Assembly (NCBI RefSeq): GCF_018982965.1
Contig: NZ_JACBYP010000003.1
Span: 92,152 to 156,151 of the forward strand
Direction: 5' to 3'
Source: Streptomyces mayonensis
GTDB taxonomy: Bacteria > Actinomycetota > Actinomycetes > Streptomycetales > Streptomycetaceae
DNA: 64,000 nucleotides
The notes under the pieces were generated by a model. It was not told the DNA's origin. It saw nothing but the letters and a program-made list of their open reading frames with translations, and ran no database searches. Each line of letters starts with the position of its first letter. Within the stretch, counting starts at the first letter, position 1. Made by a program: the position numbers and the translations under genes. Shown piece by piece: positions 24,753 to 32,516 of this stretch.

Positions 24753-25154
24753 ATGTCCGTAGTCGAACAGTACGCACGAGCCCACATCCTGACGGACGCG
24801 GACCTCCCCGACCAGGAAGACGGCGGCGCGATACCCGTCGTACTGCGCTACGACCCCGACCACGACCCGCGCACGGTCCGCGTCGCGCTGCCCGGCGGGG
24901 GCAGCTCCTCCGCAGCCCGGGAGTGGACCTTCTCCCGCGCCCTGCTCGAACAGGGCCTGCGGGCACCAGCAGGGGCGGGCGACGTGCGGGTGTGGCCCTG
25001 CGGGCGGGTGCAGTCGGTCGTCGAGTTCCACTCGCCGCAGGGCTGCTCGGTGGTCCAGTTCGAGACCAAGGCACTGACCCGGTTCCTGCGCCGCACCTAC
25101 ACGGCGGTGGCCCGACCGGTGGACCAGACGGTGGCCCGACCGGTGGCCTACTGA
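24753..25154 (+). CDS. ssgE: SsgA-like sporulation protein SsgE
   Basis: 133 aa from ATG 24753, with GAGGGG about 8 nt upstream; GTG 24738 (+5 residues) is possible. SALP family features are the core IPVVLRYDPDHDPRTVRVAL (residues ~27-46), REWTFSRALLEQGL and VWPCGRVQSVVEFHSPQG. SALPs occur only in morphologically complex actinomycetes and steer septum and spore-wall assembly; SsgE is linked to spore separation. Assignment as ssgE rests on its position beside cbiMQO and the tandem PBPs, as I recall for SCO3158. The C-terminus has a small VARPV duplication. Confidence 0.83.
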   Translation: MSVVEQYARAHILTDADLPDQEDGGAIPVVLRYDPDHDPRTVRVALPGGGSSSAAREWTFSRALLEQGLRAPAGAGDVRVWPCGRVQSVVEFHSPQGCSVVQFETKALTRFLRRTYTAVARPVDQTVARPVAY

Positions 25155-25166
25155 GCGCCACCGGTC
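25138..25166. terminator. Terminator hairpin overlapping the ssgE stop
   Basis: GACCGGTGGC (25138-25147) pairs perfectly with GCCACCGGTC (25157-25166). The loop contains the ssgE TGA. It lies between convergent genes and may serve both. Confidence 0.65.
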
Positions 25167-25182
25167 GGTCGGGTGCCGTGGG

Positions 25183-26868
25183 TCAGCCGGCCGCCTTGAG
25201 GAGGGCCGCGACGATCGGGCCCGCGGTCTCGCCGCCGTGCCCGCCCTGCTGGACGACGCCCGCCGCGGCGACGTCGTTCCGGTACGCCGTGAACCAGCCG
25301 TTGGGCTTCTCCTGCCCGTCGACCTCCGCCGAGCCGGTCTTGGCGCCGACGTCACCGCTGACCCCGGCCATCGCCTCGGCGGCGGTTCCGGCGGCGGCGG
25401 TGTAGGACATCAGCTCGCGCAGCGCGCCCACCGTGGCGCCGGACATCGTGCGGGAGGCGGTGGCGAGTTCACGGTCGTCGACCGACGGGGCGACCAGGTA
25501 CGGCTGGTGGAAGCTGCCCGACTTCACGGTCGCGGAGACCGACGCCATGTTCAGCGGGTTCATCCGGACCCCGCCCTGCCCGATGAGGGCCGCGGCCATC
25601 TGCGCCTGGCTCTCCACCGGCACCCGGCCGTCGAAGGTGGGGACGCCGACCGCCCAGTCGTTCATCGACAGGCCGAAGACCTCCTTCGCCTGCTTGGTCA
25701 GGTCGTCGTCCTTCAGCTCCGGGGCCTGGCTGATGAAGGCCGTGTTGCAGGAGCGGGCGAAACTCGCCTTGAAGGTGCCGTCCTTGATCTCGAACTCGTC
25801 GTCGTTCTGGAACTTCCAGCCGCCGTGGGTGAAGTACTTGGGGCACGGGTGCTTCTCGTTCACGGACGCCAGGTCCTTCTCGAGCAGCATCGAAGCGGTG
25901 ATGACCTTCATCGTGGAGCCCGGGGCCAGCGAACCCTGGAAGGCGGTGTTGAAGCCGTGGCCGCCGTTGGCGACGGCGAGGATCTCACCGGTGGAGGCCC
26001 GCATCAGCACGACCGACGCCTGCTTCTTGCCGTCCACCTGCTTCTCGGCGGCGGCCTGGAGGGCGGGGTCGAGGGTCGTCTTCACGGTCCCGGGCGTGCC
26101 CTTGCTCAGCTCCAGCAGGGTCTTGTCGGCCTCCGCGTCCTCCTTCCCGTTCTCGCCCTTCTCCTTCTCGCGGACGACGCGCAGCTCGATGCCGGGGGTG
26201 CCGCCGGCCTTGTCGCCGTACTTCTCGCGCAGGCCGTCCAGGACGGTGCCGAGCGAGGGGTACTTGTCGGTGGTCAGCTCACCGCCGTCCTGGTCGACGG
26301 CCTTGACGGGCGGGTCCCCGGCCTTGCCGGTGACCAGCTTGTCGCCGTCCTCCAGCTCGGGGTGGACCACGGCGGCGTGCCAGTCGACGCGGGGCTCGCC
26401 GTCGCCGTCCCGGCGGACGACGGTCAGCGCGCTGTCGTACGCCAGCGGCTTCGACGTCTCCTCGTAGGCGACCGTGGCCTTGACGGAGAACGGGACCTTG
26501 CCGTCGGCCGGGGTGCCCGCGGTGAGGGTGACGTCCTTGATACGGGCGTCCTTGCCGTAGCCGGTGAGCAGGGCCTTCGCGGCCTCGGCGTCGTCGGTCG
26601 CGTCGGCCGCGGTGGCCACGTCGCCCTGCTGCCAGGCGGTCAGGAACCGCTGGGCCGTGCCGGTGACCTCGGTGGCGGTCAGCGGGCCCGTCTTCACCTT
26701 CTCCTCGGCCGCGGCGGACTTGGTCCGCGCGCCGTCCTCGGCCTCGGCCTCACCGCCGTACACCGCGTAGGCACCGAAACCGGCGCCGGCCACGAGCACC
26801 GCGGCCACACCGCCGATCACGGCGGGTTTCGTCCTGCGCCGCTCGCCGGCGCCCATTCTGCTGCCCAC
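25183..26868 (-). CDS. Class B penicillin-binding protein (transpeptidase)
   Basis: 561 aa from GTG 26868 (GGAGG 11 nt upstream); ATG 26856 is the alternative. One N-terminal membrane anchor (VIGGVAAVLVAGAGFGAYAVY) is followed by an NTF2-like MecA_N domain (residues ~65-190), a dimerisation region, and the transpeptidase. Active-site motifs are intact: PGSTMKVIT (SxxK), SCNTAF (SxN) and GAKTGSAEV (KTG). It crosslinks peptidoglycan outside the membrane. It is a tandem paralogue of the next gene, separated by 124 nt. It is not one of the division/elongation PBPs in the dcw cluster, so a stress or sporulation wall role is plausible. Confidence 0.9.
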   Translation of the reverse strand: MGSRMGAGERRRTKPAVIGGVAAVLVAGAGFGAYAVYGGEAEAEDGARTKSAAAEEKVKTGPLTATEVTGTAQRFLTAWQQGDVATAADATDDAEAAKALLTGYGKDARIKDVTLTAGTPADGKVPFSVKATVAYEETSKPLAYDSALTVVRRDGDGEPRVDWHAAVVHPELEDGDKLVTGKAGDPPVKAVDQDGGELTTDKYPSLGTVLDGLREKYGDKAGGTPGIELRVVREKEKGENGKEDAEADKTLLELSKGTPGTVKTTLDPALQAAAEKQVDGKKQASVVLMRASTGEILAVANGGHGFNTAFQGSLAPGSTMKVITASMLLEKDLASVNEKHPCPKYFTHGGWKFQNDDEFEIKDGTFKASFARSCNTAFISQAPELKDDDLTKQAKEVFGLSMNDWAVGVPTFDGRVPVESQAQMAAALIGQGGVRMNPLNMASVSATVKSGSFHQPYLVAPSVDDRELATASRTMSGATVGALRELMSYTAAAGTAAEAMAGVSGDVGAKTGSAEVDGQEKPNGWFTAYRNDVAAAGVVQQGGHGGETAGPIVAALLKAAG

Positions 26869-26992
26869 TGCGTCCCGTTCCTCCGCGGCGCCCGGATCCG
26901 GAGGGCCCAAGGAGCCCTCCTGCCGATGCCTGCCTCTTCAGCCACTTCCAACGACCCGTCCACAGTAGGTCCTTGACCGCGGCCCGGTTGCC

Positions 26993-28609
26993 TCAGCCTC
27001 CGGCTCGTAGCACATCTGCGACGATCGGCCCGGCCGCGTCGCCGCCGTGGCCGCCCTCCTCCGTCATCGCCGCCGCCGCGACGTCGTTCCGGAAGCCGGT
27101 GAACCAGCTGTTGGAGGTGGTCTGCCCGTCGACCTCGGCCGACCCGGTCTTGGCACCGATGTCGCCGCCGAGACCGGACATGGCGGCCACGGCGGTGCCC
27201 TGGGTGGCGGTGAGCCGCATCATCTGCTTGAGCTGGTTCGCCGTGCCCTGCGGCAGGCCCTCGGCGGTGGCCGGCTCCCGGTCGTCCAGGTCGAAGGCGA
27301 CGAGATACGGCTGGCGGAACTCGCCGGTGATCGCGGTCGCCGTCACGGAGGCCATGTTCAGCGGGTTCATCTGGACCTGGCCCTGGCCGATGGCGTTGGC
27401 GGCGCGGTCCGGGCCGCCGGAGGCGGGCACGCTGCCGTCGAAGGTGACCACGCCGGTCTGCCAGTTGTCCTGCCCGAGCCCGAAGCGCTTTTCGGCCTCC
27501 TCGGTCAGCGAGGAGTCGGTGAGCGGCTTCTCGTCGACGAGCTTGACGAATCCGGTGTTGCAGGAACGCATGAAGGTGTTGGCGAGCGTCGCGCTCGGGT
27601 TGGCCTTCATGCCGGTGAGGTTCTTGAAGGTCTGGCTCTGCCAGGTCGCCGTGTCCGGGCAGGGCGCGGGCCCGTTCATCGAGGCCACGCCGTTGTCGAT
27701 GAGCATGGCGGCGGTGATGATCTTCATGGTGGACCCGGGCGCGACCCGTCCCTGGAAGGCGGCGTTGAAGCCGTCCTTGCGGTTGTTGGCGACGGCCAGG
27801 ACTTTTCCGCTGCTCGGCTGCACCGCGACGACCGACGACTCGCCGTACCGCTTGACGGCCTTCTCGGCCGCCGCCTGCACGCTCGCGCTGAGCGTCGTCC
27901 GCAACTTGCCCGGCTCGCCCTCGGTCAGCGTCAGCAGCGGGGTGTCCGGGACCTCCCTGGTCGTGTGCCGGACCGCCAGCTCCACGCCCGGAGTGCCGCC
28001 GGCCTTCGACCCGTACCGCTCCCGCAACGTGGCCAGCACCGGCCCCAGCGAGGGGTACTTCTCCTTGCTCAGCACGTCGCCGTCCGGCCCGACGGCCTCG
28101 ATCTGCGGGGTCTCGGACTTCTCGGTGACGAGCGTGTCCCCGTCCTTCAGCTCCGGATGCACGACCGACGGTTCCCAGTCGACGAGCGCCCGCCCACTGG
28201 TCTCCCCGCGCACCACGGTCAGCTTGCTCTTGTAGCTGAGCGGCTTGGTCGTCCCCTCGTAGGACACCTCGGCCTTCACCGTGAACGGCACGGAGGCCCC
28301 ACTGGCCGCCCCCGGCGTGATCTCGACGTCGCCGATGTGCGCCGCGTCGCCGTAGGCCGTGAACAGCGTCCCGGCGGCCGAGGAGTTGTTGGTGTGCGAC
28401 GCCGCGGCGGTCGCGTCGCCCTTCTCCCAGGCCGCGAAGAACTCCTCCGTGGTCTCCCGGACCTCGTCCGAACTCGGCGGCCCGCTCCTGGCCGACCCGC
28501 CTCCGTCACCGCCCAACGCCGACACGACGTTGTAGGCGCCGTACCCGGCCCCGCCCACCATCACGGCGAACACCCCGCCTATGACGGCGACCTTCACCCC
28601 CTTGGCCAT
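26993..28609 (-). CDS. Class B penicillin-binding protein, tandem paralogue
   Basis: 538 aa, ATG 28609 with GGGAGGG 8 nt upstream. It has the same architecture as its neighbour: N-terminal TM (VAVIGGVFAVMVGGAGYGAY), MecA_N-like NTF2 domain, then the transpeptidase with PGSTMKIIT, SCNTGF and GAKTGSAEV. Identity with the other copy is high around the active site and low in the N-terminal half, so the duplication is old. A 14-bp palindrome lies 45 nt upstream. In S. coelicolor I recall these two genes as cell-envelope-stress (sigma E) targets; the promoter here is not a clean match. Confidence 0.9.
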   Translation of the reverse strand: MAKGVKVAVIGGVFAVMVGGAGYGAYNVVSALGGDGGGSARSGPPSSDEVRETTEEFFAAWEKGDATAAASHTNNSSAAGTLFTAYGDAAHIGDVEITPGAASGASVPFTVKAEVSYEGTTKPLSYKSKLTVVRGETSGRALVDWEPSVVHPELKDGDTLVTEKSETPQIEAVGPDGDVLSKEKYPSLGPVLATLRERYGSKAGGTPGVELAVRHTTREVPDTPLLTLTEGEPGKLRTTLSASVQAAAEKAVKRYGESSVVAVQPSSGKVLAVANNRKDGFNAAFQGRVAPGSTMKIITAAMLIDNGVASMNGPAPCPDTATWQSQTFKNLTGMKANPSATLANTFMRSCNTGFVKLVDEKPLTDSSLTEEAEKRFGLGQDNWQTGVVTFDGSVPASGGPDRAANAIGQGQVQMNPLNMASVTATAITGEFRQPYLVAFDLDDREPATAEGLPQGTANQLKQMMRLTATQGTAVAAMSGLGGDIGAKTGSAEVDGQTTSNSWFTGFRNDVAAAAMTEEGGHGGDAAGPIVADVLRAGG

Positions 28610-28653
28610 CGACAGTCCCTCCCAGCCAGACCTTCGTACCGTGCGTCCACCTC

Positions 28654-28667
28654 CTGAACGCGTTCAG
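28654..28667. promoter_or_regulatory. 14-bp palindrome upstream of the PBP pair
   Basis: CTGAACGCGTTCAG is a perfect dyad 45-58 nt before the PBP start. On the coding strand a GAAC sits 18 nt before the CGTT inside it, a slightly over-spaced resemblance to a sigma-E promoter (GGAAC-N16/17-CGTT). An operator is the other reading. Confidence 0.4.
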
Positions 28668-28774
28668 AAGCGGTAGCGGTTCAGCCTATGCGTACAAAGT
28701 GAACAACGGTACGGGTGTTTCCGTTTGGTGGCCCAACGGAGACACGGGGGCGGGACGCCCTTCTCGGCGGTGCC

Positions 28775-29056
28775 CTACCGCCGACCGTCGGTCACGGGGC
28801 TCTTCCTCCGGGCCGCCCGGATCTCGGCAACGGCTGCGGCGACGGAGGAACCGAAGACCGGGTCCTGCCGGGCGATGACCCGGCGGCGGTACTCCTCGAC
28901 GAGGCGGACGACGCCGGAGAGGCCGGCGGGATCGGCGCGGTGGAGCTCACGGGCCGGCCCGGCCTCGAAATCGCCGGCGTCGTCAGGGAGGCCGCGGCCC
29001 GTCGTGAGGGTGGCACGCAGTTCGCCGACGGTACGCACGGGGGAGCGGCCGGACAT
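28775..29056 (-). CDS. Hypothetical small protein
   Basis: 93 aa, ATG 29056, no good ribosome-binding site. The middle part (RELHRADPAGLSGVVRLVEEYRRRVIARQDP) looks like one amphipathic helix-turn-helix-rich segment. It vaguely recalls DUF6247-type small proteins of actinomycetes, often found near toxin-like genes. I do not recognise it firmly. It could be a remnant, because it sits at the edge of an accessory stretch next to a decayed transposase. Nothing recognisable is seen in 29057-29334 apart from a lower-GC patch around 29100-29220. Confidence 0.35.
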   Translation of the reverse strand: MSGRSPVRTVGELRATLTTGRGLPDDAGDFEAGPARELHRADPAGLSGVVRLVEEYRRRVIARQDPVFGSSVAAAVAEIRAARRKSPVTDGRR

Positions 29057-29334
29057 GGACTCGGCTATGGCCTGCAGGCAACTGAGACGCCCAGTAGAGC
29101 GTGTTCGGAAGTGACCTTCTGGATGCAGGCCCTCGCTGGTGCCGATGACGAAGAATCTTGGCGGCTCAGCGAGCGAGATCTCGGTTGCCTAGGGGCGCGG
29201 GTATTGGATTCAATGACCGGCATGATCACCCGGGCGCGCCTGCCTCGGCGGGACGTGATGATCCCGCACCGTCAGCGGCCGGCGCGAGATCCGGGCGGAT
29301 CGCGACCGCATCGTCCCAGGGGAGACGACACACG

Positions 29335-30441
29335 ATGGACACGCCCCCGCCGTCCGGAGCGGAGCACACAGACGGGTCGTCCATCCGCCTGGGTGCTCTC
29401 GTCCCGCTGACGCGGCCCGGCTGGGTCGAGGCGGGCCGACACCTGCTCGCAGGACTCGACCTGGCCGTTCGCGAGGTCAACGACGCCGACGGGATCGACG
29501 GCAGACCACTGGAGTTGGTGGTCCGGGACACCGCGGCCGATCCGGAGCGGGCTGCGGCGGCCGTGGACGAACTGGCACACCTGGGCGTGGCCGCCGTGGT
29601 GGGTGAGTACCACAGCGTGGTCGCCCGCGCCGCCGCCGCCCGAGCCGACGCCCTCGGCGTGCCGTTTCTCTGCTCGTCCGCGGTGCTCGACACGCTCACC
29701 GAGGAGCCGACGGAGTGGGTCGCGCGTCTGGCCCCGGCCCAGTCCTACGGCTGGCGGATCTACGCGGACTTCCTCCTCCGCGCGGGTCGGCGTCGGATCG
29801 CCGTGGCGACCCAGCCGAGCGTCTACTGGGCGTCCGGGACCCGCGTCCTGCGGGAGCACCTCGCTCCCCACGACGGCACCGTCCTCGAACTCGACGCGAC
29901 GCTCACGCCCGAGGCCCTGTGCGACGCGCTCGTCGACCATGGCGCGACCGCGCTCCTACTACTGGTCGGCCATCCGGAGCCGGCGGTGCCGATCGTCCGG
30001 GCCGTCCGGGGCGACCGGCGGCTCGCGGAGATCCTCATCGGCGCTCCGGCCGGACAACCGGAGTTCGCCGGATGGGCCGCGGCGCTGGGCGAGGGCGGCG
30101 CCGGGATCCCGTTCCTGCGCTACCTGCCCGAGCGCCTCGGTCCGCTCGGTGAACGCGTCGGGAAGGAGCTCCGCGAGCGGCTTGGCGAAGCGCCCTCCTT
30201 CGTCGCCTTCGAGGGCTGGGACACCGTCGCCGTCCTCGCCGCGGTGCTGCGTTCCCACGGCACGGACCGGGCGGTCATCGCCGAGTCATGGCCGCTCGTG
30301 GCGGTCGAGGGCACCCGCAGGCCGATCCAGTTCTCCCGCACACCGGGCATCAGCGTTTGGCAATGGGCTTGGACACCAGTCCAAGTCGTTGATCGGGACC
30401 CGGCGGAACCCGACCGCTTTCGGACCCTCCACGGCGGCTGA
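29335..30441 (+). CDS. Periplasmic-binding-fold protein lacking a signal peptide
   Basis: 368 aa, ATG 29335 with GGGGAG 11 nt upstream. It has the type I periplasmic-binding fold of the branched-chain amino acid/amide class: IRLGALVPLTRPGWVEAGRHL (strand and loop), DLAVREVNDADGIDGRPLELVVRDTAADPERA (residues ~46-77) and VAAVVGEYHSVVARAAAARADALGVPFL. Family members are normally exported lipoproteins of ABC importers, but here there is no signal sequence, no lipobox Cys and no permease or ATPase gene nearby. It may be a cytoplasmic sensor like AmiC. Locus context is accessory. Confidence 0.75.
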   Translation: MDTPPPSGAEHTDGSSIRLGALVPLTRPGWVEAGRHLLAGLDLAVREVNDADGIDGRPLELVVRDTAADPERAAAAVDELAHLGVAAVVGEYHSVVARAAAARADALGVPFLCSSAVLDTLTEEPTEWVARLAPAQSYGWRIYADFLLRAGRRRIAVATQPSVYWASGTRVLREHLAPHDGTVLELDATLTPEALCDALVDHGATALLLLVGHPEPAVPIVRAVRGDRRLAEILIGAPAGQPEFAGWAAALGEGGAGIPFLRYLPERLGPLGERVGKELRERLGEAPSFVAFEGWDTVAVLAAVLRSHGTDRAVIAESWPLVAVEGTRRPIQFSRTPGISVWQWAWTPVQVVDRDPAEPDRFRTLHGG

Positions 30442-30490
30442 GAGCAGGGGAGTCCAACTGCCCAGATCTGCCGAACTTGGAAAGTGCCGG

Positions 30491-30770
30491 TCACAGCCAC
30501 TCGTTGATGGCAGCGACGAGGACGGCCGCCTCGTAGCGGCGCGAGCCGCGCTTCTTGCGGTTGGCCGCCTGGTCGGCCTTGTCCGGGATGGCGCGGCGGA
30601 TCCCACGTCGGCGCAGGTGGGCGCGGTTCTTGGCAGAGGCGTACGCCTTGTCGGCGCGTCCCCGGCGAGGCCGGGTAGGCGGCCGTCCCAGCCCGGGCCG
30701 GGGCACCCGGACGCCTTCCAGCACCACCTCGAACCGCAGGCGCTGTGCCGGTCGTGAGGACATTTGCTGT
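30491..30770 (-). pseudogene. Decayed IS5-family transposase fragment
   Basis: The minus strand encodes RFEVVLEGVRVPRPGLGRP, RADKAYASAKNRAHLRRRGI and KKRGSR, then jumps straight to RYEAAVLVAAINEWL and a stop. Intact Streptomyces IS5 transposases have about 40 residues (with the conserved Glu) between the last two blocks, so there is an internal deletion. The N-terminal half is missing, and a piece resembling the preceding VLTxG segment is in another frame at about 30740-30770. I found no convincing terminal inverted repeats. The rest of 30442-31011 shows no gene. Confidence 0.8.
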
Positions 30771-31011
30771 CGTGTTCTGGTGACCAGCCGCGACGACGGG
30801 AAAGTCCGCATCCAGCGGCTGCGTCGCGACATCCTCTGGTGCCACGTACGGCGTCGACCTCGACACCCGTGACATCCATGCCTGCCCGGGGTGGCGTCAT
30901 GAACGACAGGGCGGACGGCGTACGGGTGCTGCCCGGGACCGGCGTGCACGGGCGGAGTGCTGTGCTCTTCACGGACGGGAGTGGGCCCGTTTCCCGGTTT
31001 GCCGAGCGATG

Positions 31012-31048
31012 TGTAGTCGTTGACTACATTGTTTGCAGTATCTACATT
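31012..31048 (+). promoter_or_regulatory. Promoter with overlapping 17-bp operator
   Basis: TTGACT (31020-31025), a 17-nt spacer and TACATT (31043-31048) make a near-consensus vegetative promoter. The palindrome TGTAGTC-GTT-GACTACA (31012-31028) covers the -35. The SDR start follows 73 nt after the -10. The region is AT-rich against its surroundings. Confidence 0.7.
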
Positions 31049-31120
31049 GAAGTGGTGTCCGGTTCTGCGCGTCGGCTCGTCGAGTCGGCGTGCGCATCCT
31101 CCCTGAAAGGCGCCACCGCC

Positions 31121-31978
31121 ATGGCCTCTGCGCGCAAGAACGAACTCGTCGTCGTGTCCGGGGCCTCGACGGGTATAGGGGCCGCGACGGCGCGCGAACT
31201 CGCCTCGATGGGCTACCACGTTCTTGCCGGGGTGCGTACCGACCGCGAGGCCGACGCCGTTCGGGGTGCAGGTGTCGAGCCGGTCACCCTGGACATCACC
31301 GTTCCCGAGCATGTCGACGCGCTCGCGGAGCGGATCGCCGGGGATCCCGAGGGGCGTGCGCTGCGGGCGCTCGTCAACAACGCCGGGATCGAAGTCAACG
31401 CGCCGGTCGAGGTGTTGCCGCTCGATGTATGGCGGGAGCAGTTCGAGGTGAATCTGTTCGGGCACATCGCCGTCATCCAGAAGCTGCTGCCGTATCTGCG
31501 GCGGAGTCGGGGCCGGATCGTCAACATCAGTTCCGTGGGCGGGGTGGCCGCCCTCCCGATCTTCGGTGCCTACGCGGGGACGAAGTTCGCGCTCGAAGCC
31601 GCGAGCGACGCCCTGCGCCGTGAGGTCAGGGCGCAGGGCGTGCAGGTGGTCGTCGTCCAGCCGGGCGGCGTGCGAACGGAGATGGCCGCCCGCAGCGGAG
31701 ACGTCTCCCTCGAACTCGCAGGCCGGATGAGCGCCGAGCACCGGCGTCTGTACGGCGCCCTCGTCGAATCGACCGTCGCCTCGAACGCCGCCTTCCTGAA
31801 GCGTGCCGTGCCCGCGGCGAAAGCCGGGGCCAAGGTTGCCCGAGTGGTCACGGTGGCTCGGCCGCGCACGCGGTACACGCTCGGCACGGATGCCGCGTTC
31901 ACCATCCCTCTCGCGCGCTTCCTTCCCGACCGTCTGCTGGACCGGGTGCTCACGCCAGGGCGGCGGCGAGCAGGGTGA
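31121..31978 (+). CDS. Short-chain dehydrogenase/reductase
   Basis: 285 aa, ATG 31121. It shows the classical SDR pattern: VVSGASTGIGAATARELA (residues ~11-28), LVNNAGIEVNAPVE (NNAG, ~85-98), VNISSVGG (catalytic Ser, ~137-144) and YAGTK (~155-159), followed by a C-terminal region like that of retinol/steroid-type SDRs. The enzyme oxidises or reduces an unknown alcohol/ketone with NAD(P)H. The 3' end overlaps the convergent DUF1772 gene by 29 nt. Expression is probably controlled by whatever binds the palindrome on its promoter; no regulator gene adjoins it. Confidence 0.88.
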   Translation: MASARKNELVVVSGASTGIGAATARELASMGYHVLAGVRTDREADAVRGAGVEPVTLDITVPEHVDALAERIAGDPEGRALRALVNNAGIEVNAPVEVLPLDVWREQFEVNLFGHIAVIQKLLPYLRRSRGRIVNISSVGGVAALPIFGAYAGTKFALEAASDALRREVRAQGVQVVVVQPGGVRTEMAARSGDVSLELAGRMSAEHRRLYGALVESTVASNAAFLKRAVPAAKAGAKVARVVTVARPRTRYTLGTDAAFTIPLARFLPDRLLDRVLTPGRRRAG

Positions 31979-32396
31979 AGGCGGCGATGATGACGCCCAC
32001 GCGGGCGTAGTGGTAGCGGTCCCAGCGGGTCACCTGCTCCTTCCAGTCGGCGGGGCGGTTCTCGGGCGTCCAGGTCTTGCCCCGGTTGTTGATGGGGACG
32101 AGCAGGGCGACCGACATGATCACGCTCAGGAGCAGGAGCGTGGCGGCGGTGACGACGAGCTTCGCGCCGGGTTCGCCCCGTGCGGTGGTGGCCCAGGCCG
32201 CGGTGAGGGCGAGCGAAGCGACGTACCAGACCGGCATCAGGGCGCCGAGCATCCGGCCCCCGTGGGCGCGGCCGAGCAGGGCGCTGTCGTCGGGGAGGGC
32301 GTTGAGGATCGGGTTGACGACGAAGGCGACGGCGAACTCCACCCCGACCATCAGGCCGACGATCACGGTGGTGCAGACCTCGAGTGCGGTGAGCAT
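31950..32396 (-). CDS. DUF1772 family membrane protein
   Basis: 148 aa, ATG 32396 with AAGGGA about 9 nt upstream. Four hydrophobic helices (residues ~5-30, ~52-72, ~80-102, ~128-147) and the N-P-I-L motif near residue 31 fit the DUF1772 (anthrone-oxygenase-like) family of small membrane proteins. The catalytic role is unproven for most members. The segment WTPENRPADWKEQVTRWDRYHYAR before the last helix is typical. It is divergent from a TetR gene, with two identical operators in the 120-nt spacer, so it is very likely the target of that repressor. Confidence 0.83.
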   Translation of the reverse strand: MLTALEVCTTVIVGLMVGVEFAVAFVVNPILNALPDDSALLGRAHGGRMLGALMPVWYVASLALTAAWATTARGEPGAKLVVTAATLLLLSVIMSVALLVPINNRGKTWTPENRPADWKEQVTRWDRYHYARVGVIIAAFTLLAAALA

Positions 32397-32441
32397 GGTG
32401 ATCCCTTCTGGATCCGGCTCGGGATCCCGTTCGGGATCCGG

Positions 32442-32510
32442 ATCTAGCGGTGCTAGATAATGCAGCAACGCTAGTACTGCTGCCGCTCGATTGTCTAGCG
32501 GTGCTAGGGT
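32442..32510. promoter_or_regulatory. Two identical TetR operators and a leaderless -10
   Basis: ATCTAGC-GGT-GCTAGAT (32442-32458) and CTAGC-GGT-GCTAG (32495-32507) share the same 13-bp core, 51 bp apart centre to centre. The second overlaps TAGGGT (32505-32510), which is 6 nt before the tetR ATG and can be its -10. Binding would shut off tetR directly. The first site faces the DUF1772 gene. Confidence 0.8.
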
Positions 32511-32516
32511 CACGTC

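Noticed and set aside
29095..29120. GTAGAGCGTGTTCGG-like sequence as an IS terminal repeat
   Set aside because: It recalls some IS5-family ends, but I could not find a matching inverted copy near the transposase fragment.
28725..29410. Plus-strand open frames of 129 and 231 residues
   Set aside because: No recognisable domain, biased composition and no ribosome-binding site. They overlap a slightly more plausible minus-strand frame.
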